From Paenibacillus massiliensis subsp. panacisoli DSM 21345 (GTDB taxonomy: Bacteria; Bacillota; Bacilli; Paenibacillales; Paenibacillaceae): a stretch of 64,000 nucleotides of DNA. The notes under the pieces were generated by a model. It did not search any database and was not told the origin of the DNA. It was given only the letters and a program-made list of their open reading frames with translations. The stretch covers positions 217,202-281,201 of the forward strand of contig NZ_AUFO01000011.1 in NCBI RefSeq assembly GCF_000426545.1, in the 5' to 3' direction. The position numbers and the translations under genes were made by a program. Of this stretch, positions 43,114 through 51,148 are shown in pieces (the stretch's first letter is position 1; the number at the start of each line of letters is the position of its first letter).

Positions 43114-43278
43114 TCATTTGCTAAAACTGCTACCGAATGTATTCATTCGCTCAGGGAAAGTTTCTAATGCATGGAACAGACCCTTGAACCAGAAGACACT
43201 GAAAATAATAACTAATACAACTAGAATGACACTTACTTCTTTTTTTGATAGGTTAAAAATATGACCATCTCCCTTCAA
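43114..43278 (-). CDS. Small reverse-strand membrane protein
   Basis: About 54 residues from TTG at 43278 (AAAAGGG about 11 bases upstream). One membrane segment (VSVILVVLVIIFSVFWF) and a short tail. It overlaps the end of the reverse-strand remnant at 43253. Start and reality are uncertain. Confidence 0.4.
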   Translation of the reverse strand: MKGDGHIFNLSKKEVSVILVVLVIIFSVFWFKGLFHALETFPERMNTFGSSFSK

Positions 43279-43558
43279 TTCCAGAATAACCCTTTTTGTG
43301 GAGAATATCAAAAGAGTGAGCAAATGCGAGATTTATAGGCTTGGAGTTAAGGGAATGGCTTATTATTGGTGGTGTATCTTTTGACTCGATTTTGGCAACA
43401 TCAGTAAAATGGTCTTGTTCTTCCTCTCTTGTTACTAAGTACAATGCCCTTAGTAAAGAGCGCAGCGATTTTACTGCGGACGTTACGGACGCAATTCTTT
43501 TAAAGGCGTTATAGTAGCAGCAGATAGTGGCATCTTTTATGCCAGAAACGTAATTTAT
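43253..43558 (-). pseudogene. Open frame without a good start, probable gene remnant
   Basis: A 102-codon frame is open on the minus strand but has no ATG or GTG. The only TTG (43444) has poor ribosome-binding spacing. The product end (DTPPIISHSLNSKPINLAFA, then FDILHKKGYSGIEGRW) looks like real protein, so the 5' part of a gene may have been lost. The bases 43559-43637 hold an AGCC/GGCT hairpin with T run. Confidence 0.4.
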
Positions 43559-43637
43559 TTAGCCAAAATCGTACATATATCAGCCAAAGTCGTTCCTTCA
43601 TGGATCGGCTTTTTTTGGCATTCAAAGGAGCGATAAC

Positions 43638-43829
43638 ATGGAACAACCACTGCTGGAGAAATACGAATGTATCAAGGAAGAGTGCAACGGTTCATTCCTC
43701 GCCAACATACAAAAATCAAAAGGTGCGGATCTGATCTGCCCATTCTGTGATTCGGCAGCTGAAGCTGTGGCAAATGAAAATCCAGAAGCTGAGCGCGGAT
43801 TGGTCCAAGGGTGTTTATATCCATGGTGA
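43638..43829 (+). CDS. 63-residue zinc-binding protein
   Basis: AAAGGAGCG precedes ATG 43638. Cys residues at YECIKEEC and ICPFCD suggest a zinc ribbon. No family recognised. Confidence 0.6.
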   Translation: MEQPLLEKYECIKEECNGSFLANIQKSKGADLICPFCDSAAEAVANENPEAERGLVQGCLYPW

Positions 43830-43901
43830 AACGAATAATCAATTGGTTCGTCCGGATAACAGCTTCGCGATCTGAACCAGCCCGAAATAGGAGTGAACGC
43901 C

Positions 43902-44039
43902 GTGGCAAGAAGACGTAAACGGAAGCCGCCGCCTGAACCGAAGCAGCCAGAGAAGTGCAAAGGCTGTGTATGGGGACGATGGGAAGGAAGGCAATTCTGT
44001 TCTCGACCAAAATGTACAAAAGAGGTAAAATATCCCTGA
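43902..44039 (+). CDS. 45-residue basic Cys-rich protein
   Basis: GTG at 43902 with AGGAGTG upstream. Strongly basic N-terminus (ARRRKRKPPPEPK), then Cys at CKGC, FC and KC, suggesting a small zinc-bound fold. Possible RNA or DNA binder. Confidence 0.5.
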   Translation: MARRRKRKPPPEPKQPEKCKGCVWGRWEGRQFCSRPKCTKEVKYP

Positions 44040-44073
44040 CACGTTATACAGTGGTGTTAGGGGAGGTGTGAGG

Positions 44074-44424
44074 ATGTCGAATAATACTGCAGAAAAAGAC
44101 TTTCTTATTCAATACCAGCGAGAATTACAATCGATAATGAATGAAATCAAGAGTAGAAGCAAGAAAAAAATTGAAGAGGTTGACAAAAAGCTAATCGAAT
44201 TAAGATTCAAAATAACGATCACTAGATTAGCGTTATTTCAATCAAATCATGAGAAAAATAAAATTTCTGTTGAGCTTGAAAGTCAGTTGAATGAAGAGAA
44301 AGAGGAAGAAGATCGGCTTGCGAAAGATAAGCAAGCGCTTGAAGACGAACCCCCATCTAAGGAATATCTTGAGGCTTACTATCTTCATCAAGCAGTCGGG
44401 GTGCGGTTAAATCAAATTAATTAG
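44074..44424 (+). CDS. Coiled-coil hypothetical protein
   Basis: 116 residues from ATG at 44074 with GGGGAGGTG upstream. Long charged helices throughout; Lys/Glu content is higher and base composition more A-rich than in neighbouring phage genes, suggesting separate acquisition. Followed directly by a terminator. Confidence 0.6.
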   Translation: MSNNTAEKDFLIQYQRELQSIMNEIKSRSKKKIEEVDKKLIELRFKITITRLALFQSNHEKNKISVELESQLNEEKEEEDRLAKDKQALEDEPPSKEYLEAYYLHQAVGVRLNQIN

Positions 44425-44433
44425 GTTCCATTT

Positions 44434-44456
44434 AGCACCCATCGTGGTGCTTTTTC
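44434..44456 (+). terminator. Terminator of the coiled-coil gene
   Basis: AGCACC (44434-44439) pairs with GGTGCT (44446-44451), then TTTT. The following 44457-44624 stretch holds no gene I can support. Confidence 0.75.
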
Positions 44457-44624
44457 ATTTGCTGTGATATGACGTAATACGAGCCATCCTGAGCGGTCTT
44501 CTCGCTTAGCGTCCGATTACAAGAATGAACATAGAGAACGGCTGAGAGCAGCAACTGAGTGAGCGTGGACACGCATCTGAGCCATGCCCACAGGTGAAAC
44601 CAACTCAACTCAAATGGACACGTC

Positions 44625-44650
44625 AAAAAAAAGATGAGCCGTAGCTCATC
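44625..44650 (-). terminator. Minus-strand terminator of a tiny reverse gene
   Basis: GATGAGC (44633-44639) and GCTCATC (44644-44650) form the stem, with eight T in the minus-strand reading (44632-44625). It is a textbook intrinsic terminator, implying a leftward transcript from the right. Confidence 0.75.
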
Positions 44651-44741
44651 TAATAGTGTTAACAGTCTTCGAAGCAGTGTCCACCACAATTGCAACAACA
44701 ACACCTGTGATCAATCCGGCTATAAGCCATGGCATATTCAT
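44646..44741 (-). CDS. Possible 31-residue membrane peptide
   Basis: ATG at 44741, stop inside the terminator stem. The product is one hydrophobic helix (WLIAGLITGVVVAIVV) with a polar tail DTASKTVNTIR. The ribosome binding site is weak. Size, topology and a terminator at the stop codon resemble type I toxin peptides, but no antisense RNA is proven. Confidence 0.3.
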   Translation of the reverse strand: MNMPWLIAGLITGVVVAIVVDTASKTVNTIR

Positions 44742-44747
44742 CTGTTA

Positions 44748-45020
44748 GTCTTATTTCAAAGTCCCGAAAAATGGTTTGAAGATAATAATAGACAGGCTCC
44801 TAACTTAATGATGGGTTCTCCTGCGAGAATTCTTGAATCAGCGTTCAGAGAACTTCATGGGAAACGTTCATTTTATGACCTCCTTGTAAAGGATCTTAAT
44901 AGACAGGGTCTTTTAGGAATTGATAGCCTTCATGTAACGATGTCAGGCGATGGAGCGTTAGCAAAACGGACCACTGAATTGGGTGATTTGTTTGTGGCGT
45001 ATATAACATCACCATTTTGA
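44748..45020 (+). pseudogene. C-terminal fragment of a DUF4393/Abi-alpha-like gene
   Basis: The frame encodes a folded-looking end (PARILESAFRELHGKRSF, then LGDLFVAYITSPF) without a credible start; upstream codons overlap the reverse-strand peptide. The ending recalls DUF4393/Abi-alpha proteins. Assignment is tentative, from memory of the family. Confidence 0.35.
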
Positions 45021-45049
45021 GTTCAAATGTGATTAACCGTCAATTGCGC

Positions 45050-45201
45050 GAATTTATTAAAATTAAAAAGGAGGACGCTGTAACGTCCCCCTGATCACCC
45101 AGGGTATCCCCCGGCTGAGATAGCGGCCCGCCGTGCACGGCATTATCGACAACATCCGCTATCTCGCATCCAATAATACATGGAAGCCGAGGGGAACAAC
45201 A
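45050..45201. other. Inverted-repeat cluster before the packaging genes (possible cos region or leader)
   Basis: AGGAGGACG/CGTCCCCCT near 45069-45092; GAGATAGCGG (45117-45126) with CCGCTATCTC (45156-45165); and inside it the palindrome GCCGTGCACGGC (45130-45141). Such dyads occur at cos sites upstream of small-terminase genes, but it could also be an RNA element. Confidence 0.35.
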
Positions 45202-45417
45202 ATGGGAACATCTGAGAATGACAACTTGTTACTGCAACATGAGCTCGCGGTTATCGAAGGGATACAAGAAAGTAAAGAGCAATACCGTAAGATCGTTAAG
45301 GCTGGTATCGCTCAGTGGGTTAAGGATCTACAGGCTGGGAACATACAAATGCAGACTGTCGCCGATCTGGAACGGCTCATCGAATTGGACATTAAGTTGC
45401 AACGGGATGAACTTTAG
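45202..45417 (+). CDS. Small helical protein before the terminase
   Basis: 71 residues from ATG at 45202 with GAGGGGAA upstream. Two predicted helices (HELAVIEGIQESKEQYRKIV; VADLERLIELDIKLQRDEL). Convergent with and overlapping the reverse DUF4145 gene by 4 bp. Function unknown. Confidence 0.6.
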   Translation: MGTSENDNLLLQHELAVIEGIQESKEQYRKIVKAGIAQWVKDLQAGNIQMQTVADLERLIELDIKLQRDEL

Positions 45418-46061
45418 GTGGTCACGGTTCTATCTTTATCTCGATCTTCAATCCCCTTTCGTTTTCCTTCGGGGAGAGTAGAGAATAGCGACGAGATTCG
45501 TTTCTTGCGAGAGATACGTTCTTCAATGATAAAGTTTATTAGTTCAAATAACTGTAGGGCAACTTCCTGATTGTCGCGTAGATCAAGCTCACCAGGGTGC
45601 ACAGACTCATTTCCAACTACGCGAACTATATCTAATGCCTGTTGAATTTCTTCGGGTAGACCTTTGCTGACGAGAGAACCAATGTCTTTGTTGATATCCT
45701 TGCCCGATTCCCCAAGTTCAATCATTAGCTTCTGTAATGCTAAACGAAGGAGTGCGGCAGCACCTCTTGGGGATCGGCTAACTATACTTCTTGCTTCACT
45801 GTAGTCACTAATTATAGTTTCTGGCATGTCAGTGTGAGGCATCGGGGCACTTATTGCCATTGGAACTATTAACACTTCGTTGTTCCAGAGGGAGAACTGA
45901 GTGCAGTGAGAACAACGTGAAACATTAAACTCCTCCAGGAAACTAAAAGATCTAAATACATCATGAGCAACTTTGCCCCAGGTTTGCTTAGCGAAAACAT
46001 TGCAGTATGGACAATGAAACGACTCTTGACCAAATACCGGAGGATAGTACTTACTTTCCAT
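45414..46061 (-). CDS. DUF4145-containing protein on the reverse strand
   Basis: 215 residues: N-terminal zinc ribbon (CPYC and CSHC) and a C-terminal DUF4145-like helical domain (RGAAALLRLALQKLMIELG; VRVVGNESVHPGELDL; LFELINFIIEERI). DUF4145 domains are often found in restriction or defence proteins. Own ribosome binding site (AAAGGAAGAGAAG) and promoter (46081-46109). Reversed within the late region, it is a typical moron gene, possibly for defence against other phages; that role is inferred. Confidence 0.8.
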   Translation of the reverse strand: MESKYYPPVFGQESFHCPYCNVFAKQTWGKVAHDVFRSFSFLEEFNVSRCSHCTQFSLWNNEVLIVPMAISAPMPHTDMPETIISDYSEARSIVSRSPRGAAALLRLALQKLMIELGESGKDINKDIGSLVSKGLPEEIQQALDIVRVVGNESVHPGELDLRDNQEVALQLFELINFIIEERISRKKRISSLFSTLPEGKRKGIEDRDKDRTVTT

Positions 46062-46080
46062 ACTTCTCTTCCTTTCTCTA

Positions 46081-46109
46081 ATTATGTACAGTAACTATTT
46101 CTACAATAA
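46081..46109 (-). promoter_or_regulatory. Promoter of the reverse DUF4145 gene
   Basis: On the minus strand TTATTG (46109-46104), 17 bases, CATAAT (46086-46081), about 20 bases before the start codon. This would let the gene be expressed in the silent prophage. Confidence 0.45.
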
Positions 46110-46146
46110 GTTTTGAATACCTTCTGATGGGGGTGGGTGATATGTA

Positions 46147-47034
46147 ATGGCCAGAGAGCGCAGTCCCGAGCGGGACAAGGCAAAACTGATGTGGCTGGAG
46201 AGCGGCGGGACGATGAAGCTAAAAGACATCGCTGCCGCTCTTTCTGTTGGTGAAACTCAGGTCCGTAAATGGAAGTCACAGGACAAGTGGGCCGATGATC
46301 TGAATAGTAACGTTACCAATGAATCCAATAGTAACGTTACCAAACGTGGAGCGCCCAAAGGGAACAAGAATGCTATTGGCAATAAGGGCGGCGCTCCGCC
46401 CGGGAATAAGAATGCGGAAGGTAACAGCGGCGGCCCGGGTGGGCCGTATCGCAACAAGAAGGCCGTCACGACCGGAGAGTACGAAACGATCTGGCTGGAC
46501 GCCCTCGAAGATGACGAACAAGAACTGATTGAACAGATTGATACGGACCCTATGGTTCAAACGGATCAATCAATCCAGATGTACGGACTGCGTGAGCGGC
46601 GTATGCTGCTGCGGATCAAGCGATTGACTGACGGCCTTACTGAGCAGGAGCGGCGTGTCTTGTACGAGCTGAAAGCCATCAAGGAAGCCATGACCGTTCA
46701 CGATGAGAAGACCGGCATCACCAAGACAGTGCCTATCACTCGCACGGAGCTGGTAGAATCGCAAGTCGAGGAAAAGACATTCCGGGTGATCGATGACATC
46801 ATATCCCTTGAAGAAGCACTGACCCGAGTCCAGGACAAGAAGCTCAAGGCAATTGAGCTGAAGGCTCGTCTGCAGGATGAAGAGAAGCGGGTACGAATCA
46901 AGATGCTGAAGCATGAACTGATGATCAAACAGGGTGGTTCTGAACCAGATAAGATCGAGGATGACGGCTTTATCGAAGCGTTAAGGAGACGAGCTGCGGA
47001 GGTGTGGGCTAAAGATGGCAACTCTCAAGCTTAA
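46147..47034 (+). CDS. Terminase small subunit (XtmA/YqaS-like)
   Basis: 295 residues: N-terminal HTH (MKLKDIAAALSVGETQVRKW), the Gly/Asn/Lys-rich segment typical of XtmA (GAPKGNKNAIGNKGGAPPG), then a long helical oligomerisation part and an acidic C-terminal tail. It recognises phage DNA for packaging and overlaps the large-subunit gene by 20 bp. Confidence 0.88.
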   Translation: MARERSPERDKAKLMWLESGGTMKLKDIAAALSVGETQVRKWKSQDKWADDLNSNVTNESNSNVTKRGAPKGNKNAIGNKGGAPPGNKNAEGNSGGPGGPYRNKKAVTTGEYETIWLDALEDDEQELIEQIDTDPMVQTDQSIQMYGLRERRMLLRIKRLTDGLTEQERRVLYELKAIKEAMTVHDEKTGITKTVPITRTELVESQVEEKTFRVIDDIISLEEALTRVQDKKLKAIELKARLQDEEKRVRIKMLKHELMIKQGGSEPDKIEDDGFIEALRRRAAEVWAKDGNSQA

Positions 47035-48292
47035 ACCCTCCACGTTCAAGTGGAAGCCGTTCTCCGACAAGCAAATACAAGTCCTGACTTGGTGGATGCC
47101 AGAGTTCCCTCACCATGATATGGATGCGATCATTTGTGACGGATCAGTTCGTGCTGGTAAGACGGTGGCTATGTCATTTAGTTACATCGTTTGGGCAACG
47201 GAGACGTTTCGTGGTGAGCAGTTCGGTATGGCAGGCAAGACGATCGGGGCGCTACGGCGTAACGTTGTGGGTCCGCTCAAGCGAATGCTGGCTAGTAGAG
47301 GCTACCAGGTACACGACAATAAAACAGATAATGTCTTGACGATTTCCCGAGGACTGATAAGCAATCAGTTTTTCCTCTTTGGTGGTAAAGATGAGCGTTC
47401 GCAAGATTTGATACAAGGTATCACACTGGCAGGTATGTTTTTTGATGAAGTCGCGCTTATGCCCAAGTCCTTCGTAGACCAAGCAACGGCTCGTTGCTCC
47501 ATCGAATCTGCAAAGCTTTGGTTTAACTGCAACCCAGCCGGACCGTATCATTGGTTCAAGTTGGAGTGGTTGGACAAATTGGTGGAACAGCGTGCCGTAC
47601 ATCTCCACTTCACAATGGAAGATAACTTATCACTATCTGAGAAAGTGCGGGAAAGGTATCGCCGTAGATTTGTTGGGATATTTTATCAGCGCTACATTCT
47701 TGGCCTATGGGTTATGGCCGAAGGTGTTATCTATAACCTATTCGAGCGAGACAAGCACGAATTGAAGCCTTCGGATATGCCTGCGGAATACAACAAATTT
47801 TATGTGGGTGTCGATTACGGGCACACCAACGCGACGGTGTTCCTGCTACTGGGCGAAAAGGATGGCCAACTGTATATCGTGAAGGAATACTATCATTCCG
47901 ATCCGGAGGAGTCCCGTGCACCTTCCGATTACGCAAGTGATTTTGTTAAATTTATAGCTGGTGTAGATGTGAAGAAAATATTCATCGATCCATCGGCAAA
48001 AGGGTTTATCACCGAATTGAAGAAGTTGGGTGTGCGTCGCATCGAAGAAGCTGACAACAGTGTGCTGCCTGGTATCGAATCTGTGTCCGTAGCTTTAAAA
48101 GAGCTACGGCTTTTTGTGTCTGCAAAATGCAAGGAAACCCTGAAAGAATTCCAGAGTTATATATGGGACGAAAAAGCCGCCCAGCGCGGCGAAGATAAGC
48201 CTATCAAGAAACATGACCATGCAATGGATGCGCTGCGTTATGTGGTATATGCCATCTTTGGCAAACCGCGCCGTTCCATGCTTATTACGTAA
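47015..48292 (+). CDS. Terminase large subunit (PBSX XtmB type)
   Basis: 425 residues: Walker A-like GSVRAGKT (about 44-51), Walker B AGMFFDEV (about 145), and an RNase H-like nuclease domain with Asp residues in YVGVDYGHT (about 265), FIDPSA and HDHAMDALRY. It drives DNA into the prohead and cuts it. A GC-rich hairpin follows within the gene near 48180-48192 but seems incidental. Confidence 0.93.
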   Translation: MATLKLKPSTFKWKPFSDKQIQVLTWWMPEFPHHDMDAIICDGSVRAGKTVAMSFSYIVWATETFRGEQFGMAGKTIGALRRNVVGPLKRMLASRGYQVHDNKTDNVLTISRGLISNQFFLFGGKDERSQDLIQGITLAGMFFDEVALMPKSFVDQATARCSIESAKLWFNCNPAGPYHWFKLEWLDKLVEQRAVHLHFTMEDNLSLSEKVRERYRRRFVGIFYQRYILGLWVMAEGVIYNLFERDKHELKPSDMPAEYNKFYVGVDYGHTNATVFLLLGEKDGQLYIVKEYYHSDPEESRAPSDYASDFVKFIAGVDVKKIFIDPSAKGFITELKKLGVRRIEEADNSVLPGIESVSVALKELRLFVSAKCKETLKEFQSYIWDEKAAQRGEDKPIKKHDHAMDALRYVVYAIFGKPRRSMLIT

Positions 48293-48310
48293 GTGGGGAG
48301 GTGAACATCT

Positions 48311-49801
48311 TTGGCAAATACAGGAATGGTTGGAGCGCAGCAACCGCAGGCAAAAGCAAAATCGGCGGTCATCCTACCGTATCAATATTCCGGCATGGGC
48401 GGCACGCGAACCAAGCCTTCTTTGCTGCCGTTTTCTGTGCTGCGGCAGATGGCGCGTGTGCCTGCTATCGCCGCAATTATCAATACACGGCTTAACCAGG
48501 TGGCACGCTTTGCACGGCGCCCCCGATACGAGGGAGATCTTGGCTTTCGGATCGGCTTCAAAAACCCGAAGCAGTCTATGAGCCGCGCAGCACAAGCGCG
48601 AGCCTTTGAGTTGGAGGAATTCTTCCTTCGGACGGGGAGCTGGGGAAACCTAGAGCGTAAAGACAACTTCAATCAGTTCTTGCGTAAGATCACACGCGAT
48701 AGTCTGACACTAGACGCAATCGCTTGGGAAAATGTATTTACACGCGGTGGTCAGATTACGGATATGTTTGCGGTTGATGCGGCCACTATTGAATTGCTGC
48801 CTACCTCTCCTATTTCAGAGATTTATCAGCCAACATCGTACCAGTCAGTGACCAACGGAGCTGCTGCGCAAATCGCCTACATACAACGTGTGGACGGGCG
48901 TATAACCGCAGAGTATTCCCGGCAGGAGCTGGCCTATTTGATCCGTAATCCTCGGACAGACATTGCCTATGCTGATTTCGGATTTTCTGAGCTGGAGACG
49001 CTTGTCGAGATCGTGACAGGCATTGTCAACGGAGTCAAGTACAACACGTCGTATTTCTCTTTCAATTCGTTGCCTCAGGGTGTACTAGAAGTCATCGGTA
49101 AGTATGAAGAAGAGGACATCGAGGCATTCAGCCGACACTGGAAGACGCTGACCGAAGGCGCTCAAGGAAAGTGGACAGTTCCGGTCATGGCAATGGAAGA
49201 AGGGAACGGGTTTAAGTTCACGCCGTTCAAGTCTTCCAACCAGGACATGCAATTCAATGAATTTCTTGAATTCTTGTTCAACCTGGCCTGTGCTGTCTAT
49301 CAGATCGATCCGAACGAGGTTGGATTTAAGAGCTGGACCAGCGGAAAGAGCATGAGCCAGTCTGATAACACCGCCGAGAAAATGGACGGGAGTAAGGATA
49401 AGGGCTTCGTGCCGTTAATGCATTTTCTTTCCGATGGGTTCAACGCAAATATTCTTGATCTGATCGCCCCGGAATTCGCTCTTTACTGGTCTGGGCTGGA
49501 CGAGGAAGAAGAAGAGCGGAAGGCGCAACGCTTGAAGGATGACATGGAGATGGGGCTAACTACAGTTGCTGAGGTGCGGAAGCAGCGGGGGCAGGAAGTG
49601 CCGCCAGAAGCAACGTGGATGAATGCGCCAGCCAATTCCGTGCTGATTCAGGCGTACATAGCTGAACAGCAGCCGCAAGCTCAAGAAGAACCTCAGCCGC
49701 TTGAAAAAACGGATGACGATAACGAAGACCTGGCGAGCAAGACGGAGGATAAGCCTTTGAAAAAATCTCTAGAGATTGATATTTCTTGGGAGGGATACTG
49801 A
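48311..49801 (+). CDS. Phage portal protein
   Basis: 496 residues from TTG at 48311 with GGGGAGGTG upstream. The HK97/PBSX-type portal core is visible (VPAIAAIINTRLNQVARFA; GFSELETLVEIVTGI; YQIDPNEVGFKSW) and the C-terminal tail is acidic. Portals form the dodecameric DNA gate of the head. Confidence 0.88.
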   Translation: MANTGMVGAQQPQAKAKSAVILPYQYSGMGGTRTKPSLLPFSVLRQMARVPAIAAIINTRLNQVARFARRPRYEGDLGFRIGFKNPKQSMSRAAQARAFELEEFFLRTGSWGNLERKDNFNQFLRKITRDSLTLDAIAWENVFTRGGQITDMFAVDAATIELLPTSPISEIYQPTSYQSVTNGAAAQIAYIQRVDGRITAEYSRQELAYLIRNPRTDIAYADFGFSELETLVEIVTGIVNGVKYNTSYFSFNSLPQGVLEVIGKYEEEDIEAFSRHWKTLTEGAQGKWTVPVMAMEEGNGFKFTPFKSSNQDMQFNEFLEFLFNLACAVYQIDPNEVGFKSWTSGKSMSQSDNTAEKMDGSKDKGFVPLMHFLSDGFNANILDLIAPEFALYWSGLDEEEEERKAQRLKDDMEMGLTTVAEVRKQRGQEVPPEATWMNAPANSVLIQAYIAEQQPQAQEEPQPLEKTDDDNEDLASKTEDKPLKKSLEIDISWEGY

Positions 49802-50850
49802 TGTCGAAGCTGCAGATCAGATTGCCTCCCGAGGTTAGATCATTCCCGCTGGCCGATCGCCGTCAGATCATTGAAACAATAACTAAGGCGCTAGACATAA
49901 AGCCAGAACGTCCCCAGGGTGGGCGCAGCATGTGGGATTCCTCCGATGATCCGCTAATCGCGGCCCTTGAGGATGGCTTCTACAGCGAGTTGGACAACAA
50001 GGGACAACGCATGCTGGCGTCGGTCATAGTCTTGTTAGGGTTGCCTGTCGATGATCTGCAAAAGGGGCCTGGGGACAAGCGCCGCATTAGTGATATGGTC
50101 AAGGAGATGCGATCTAAAGGAACAACTAAAACCTTAAAATATGGGAGCGACGCCCCCCTGGACTTGATCCGTAAAGTGGACCAGAATATCCGTGCTAATT
50201 ACGAAGGCATTGACAAAGTAGCTGAGAAATTCATGGTTCAAGCAGGATTGGTAGGCAGGGTACTTGATCAGGATCTGCTTCAAGTGGCGTCCATGTTACA
50301 GCAGCTTCCAACATCATTAAAAGCAGCCGAAAAAGAACCTTATCCGCTGCTGGACAATGAAATCCCGTCTTTGACTTCACAAGAATTGCGGGGCATTGAA
50401 CAGTCAGTCGCCCATGCCGCTGAAAAGGTCAGCCAAATTTCGGATAACCATCGTGCTGGGGCAAAGGAACTGATTATTCAAGCTCAAAAGGAGCGCTGGG
50501 GAGCCAACAAACTATCCCAGGCTTTTTTTGATTCATATGGAGATCAGAACAGGGACTGGCGCCGGGTTGCCATTACCGAGCTGGCTATGGCGGCAAACGA
50601 CGCTTATCTGGCAGCGTTGGAACCAGGTGACGAGATACAGGTAGCTACGGTTCCTGGTGCTTGTCCGCATTGTCAGAAACTGCTTGAAGAAAAAACCTTT
50701 ATCGTATCTGACGGGCCTATGGACGATGGCTATAAATACATCTGGCCAGGCAAGTCCAATATCGGGCGCAAGGTTACCGAGTGGTGGCCCTGCTGCCCGT
50801 TGCATCCGCACTGCCGCCATCGGTGGATACGCATTAAGCGAGCGAACTAA
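49801..50850 (+). CDS. Minor head protein, phage Mu gpF/SPP1 gp7-like
   Basis: 349 residues from ATG at 49801, overlapping the portal stop. The C-terminal part has the gpF signature: RRVAITELAMAANDAYL, CPHC, and CPLHPHCRHRW with the Cys/His metal-binding pattern. The protein is usually a minor capsid component entering with DNA or aiding head assembly. Confidence 0.85.
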   Translation: MSKLQIRLPPEVRSFPLADRRQIIETITKALDIKPERPQGGRSMWDSSDDPLIAALEDGFYSELDNKGQRMLASVIVLLGLPVDDLQKGPGDKRRISDMVKEMRSKGTTKTLKYGSDAPLDLIRKVDQNIRANYEGIDKVAEKFMVQAGLVGRVLDQDLLQVASMLQQLPTSLKAAEKEPYPLLDNEIPSLTSQELRGIEQSVAHAAEKVSQISDNHRAGAKELIIQAQKERWGANKLSQAFFDSYGDQNRDWRRVAITELAMAANDAYLAALEPGDEIQVATVPGACPHCQKLLEEKTFIVSDGPMDDGYKYIWPGKSNIGRKVTEWWPCCPLHPHCRHRWIRIKRAN

Positions 50851-50870
50851 ACAGAATCAGACTGAGGACG

Positions 50871-50895
50871 GCACTCATCGAGGGTGCTTTTTTTT
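50871..50895 (+). terminator. Intra-operon terminator (attenuator)
   Basis: GCACTC (50871-50876) pairs with GGGTGC (50882-50887), then eight T. The next ribosome binding site follows at once. Inside the head operon it probably lowers, not ends, transcription. Confidence 0.7.
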
Positions 50896-50918
50896 ATGGG
50901 GAGGGGGGTGATTTTCAG

Positions 50919-51131
50919 ATGAAACCGACAGTAGGACGTACGGTGCATTACTTCAGTTACGGCACTCCTGGTGGAGAATATGCAAGCGAAGCACGCGCAG
51001 CCGTAATTACAGGAGTTGTTAATGATACTACCGTGCATCTATGTGTGCTCAATCCCACAGGTATGTTCTTCAACCAGAACGTCAAGCAGGGTCAGCAGGG
51101 CGGACAGTGGGATTGGCCGCCACGGGTATAA
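50919..51131 (+). CDS. Hypothetical head-region protein
   Basis: 70 residues after GGGGAGGGGGGTG. Predicted small beta barrel (TVGRTVHYFSYGTPGG; AVITGVVNDTTVHLCVLNPTG; QWDWPPRV). Similar small proteins occur between gpF-like and protease genes in Bacillales phages. Function unknown. Confidence 0.65.
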   Translation: MKPTVGRTVHYFSYGTPGGEYASEARAAVITGVVNDTTVHLCVLNPTGMFFNQNVKQGQQGGQWDWPPRV

Positions 51132-51148
51132 GGAAGGAGTGAACGGGG

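Noticed and set aside
44432-44704. 90-codon reverse frame ending at 44432
   Set aside because: It runs through a strong minus-strand terminator (44625-44650) and has low-complexity Leu/Trp sequence; the 31-residue frame fits the signals better.
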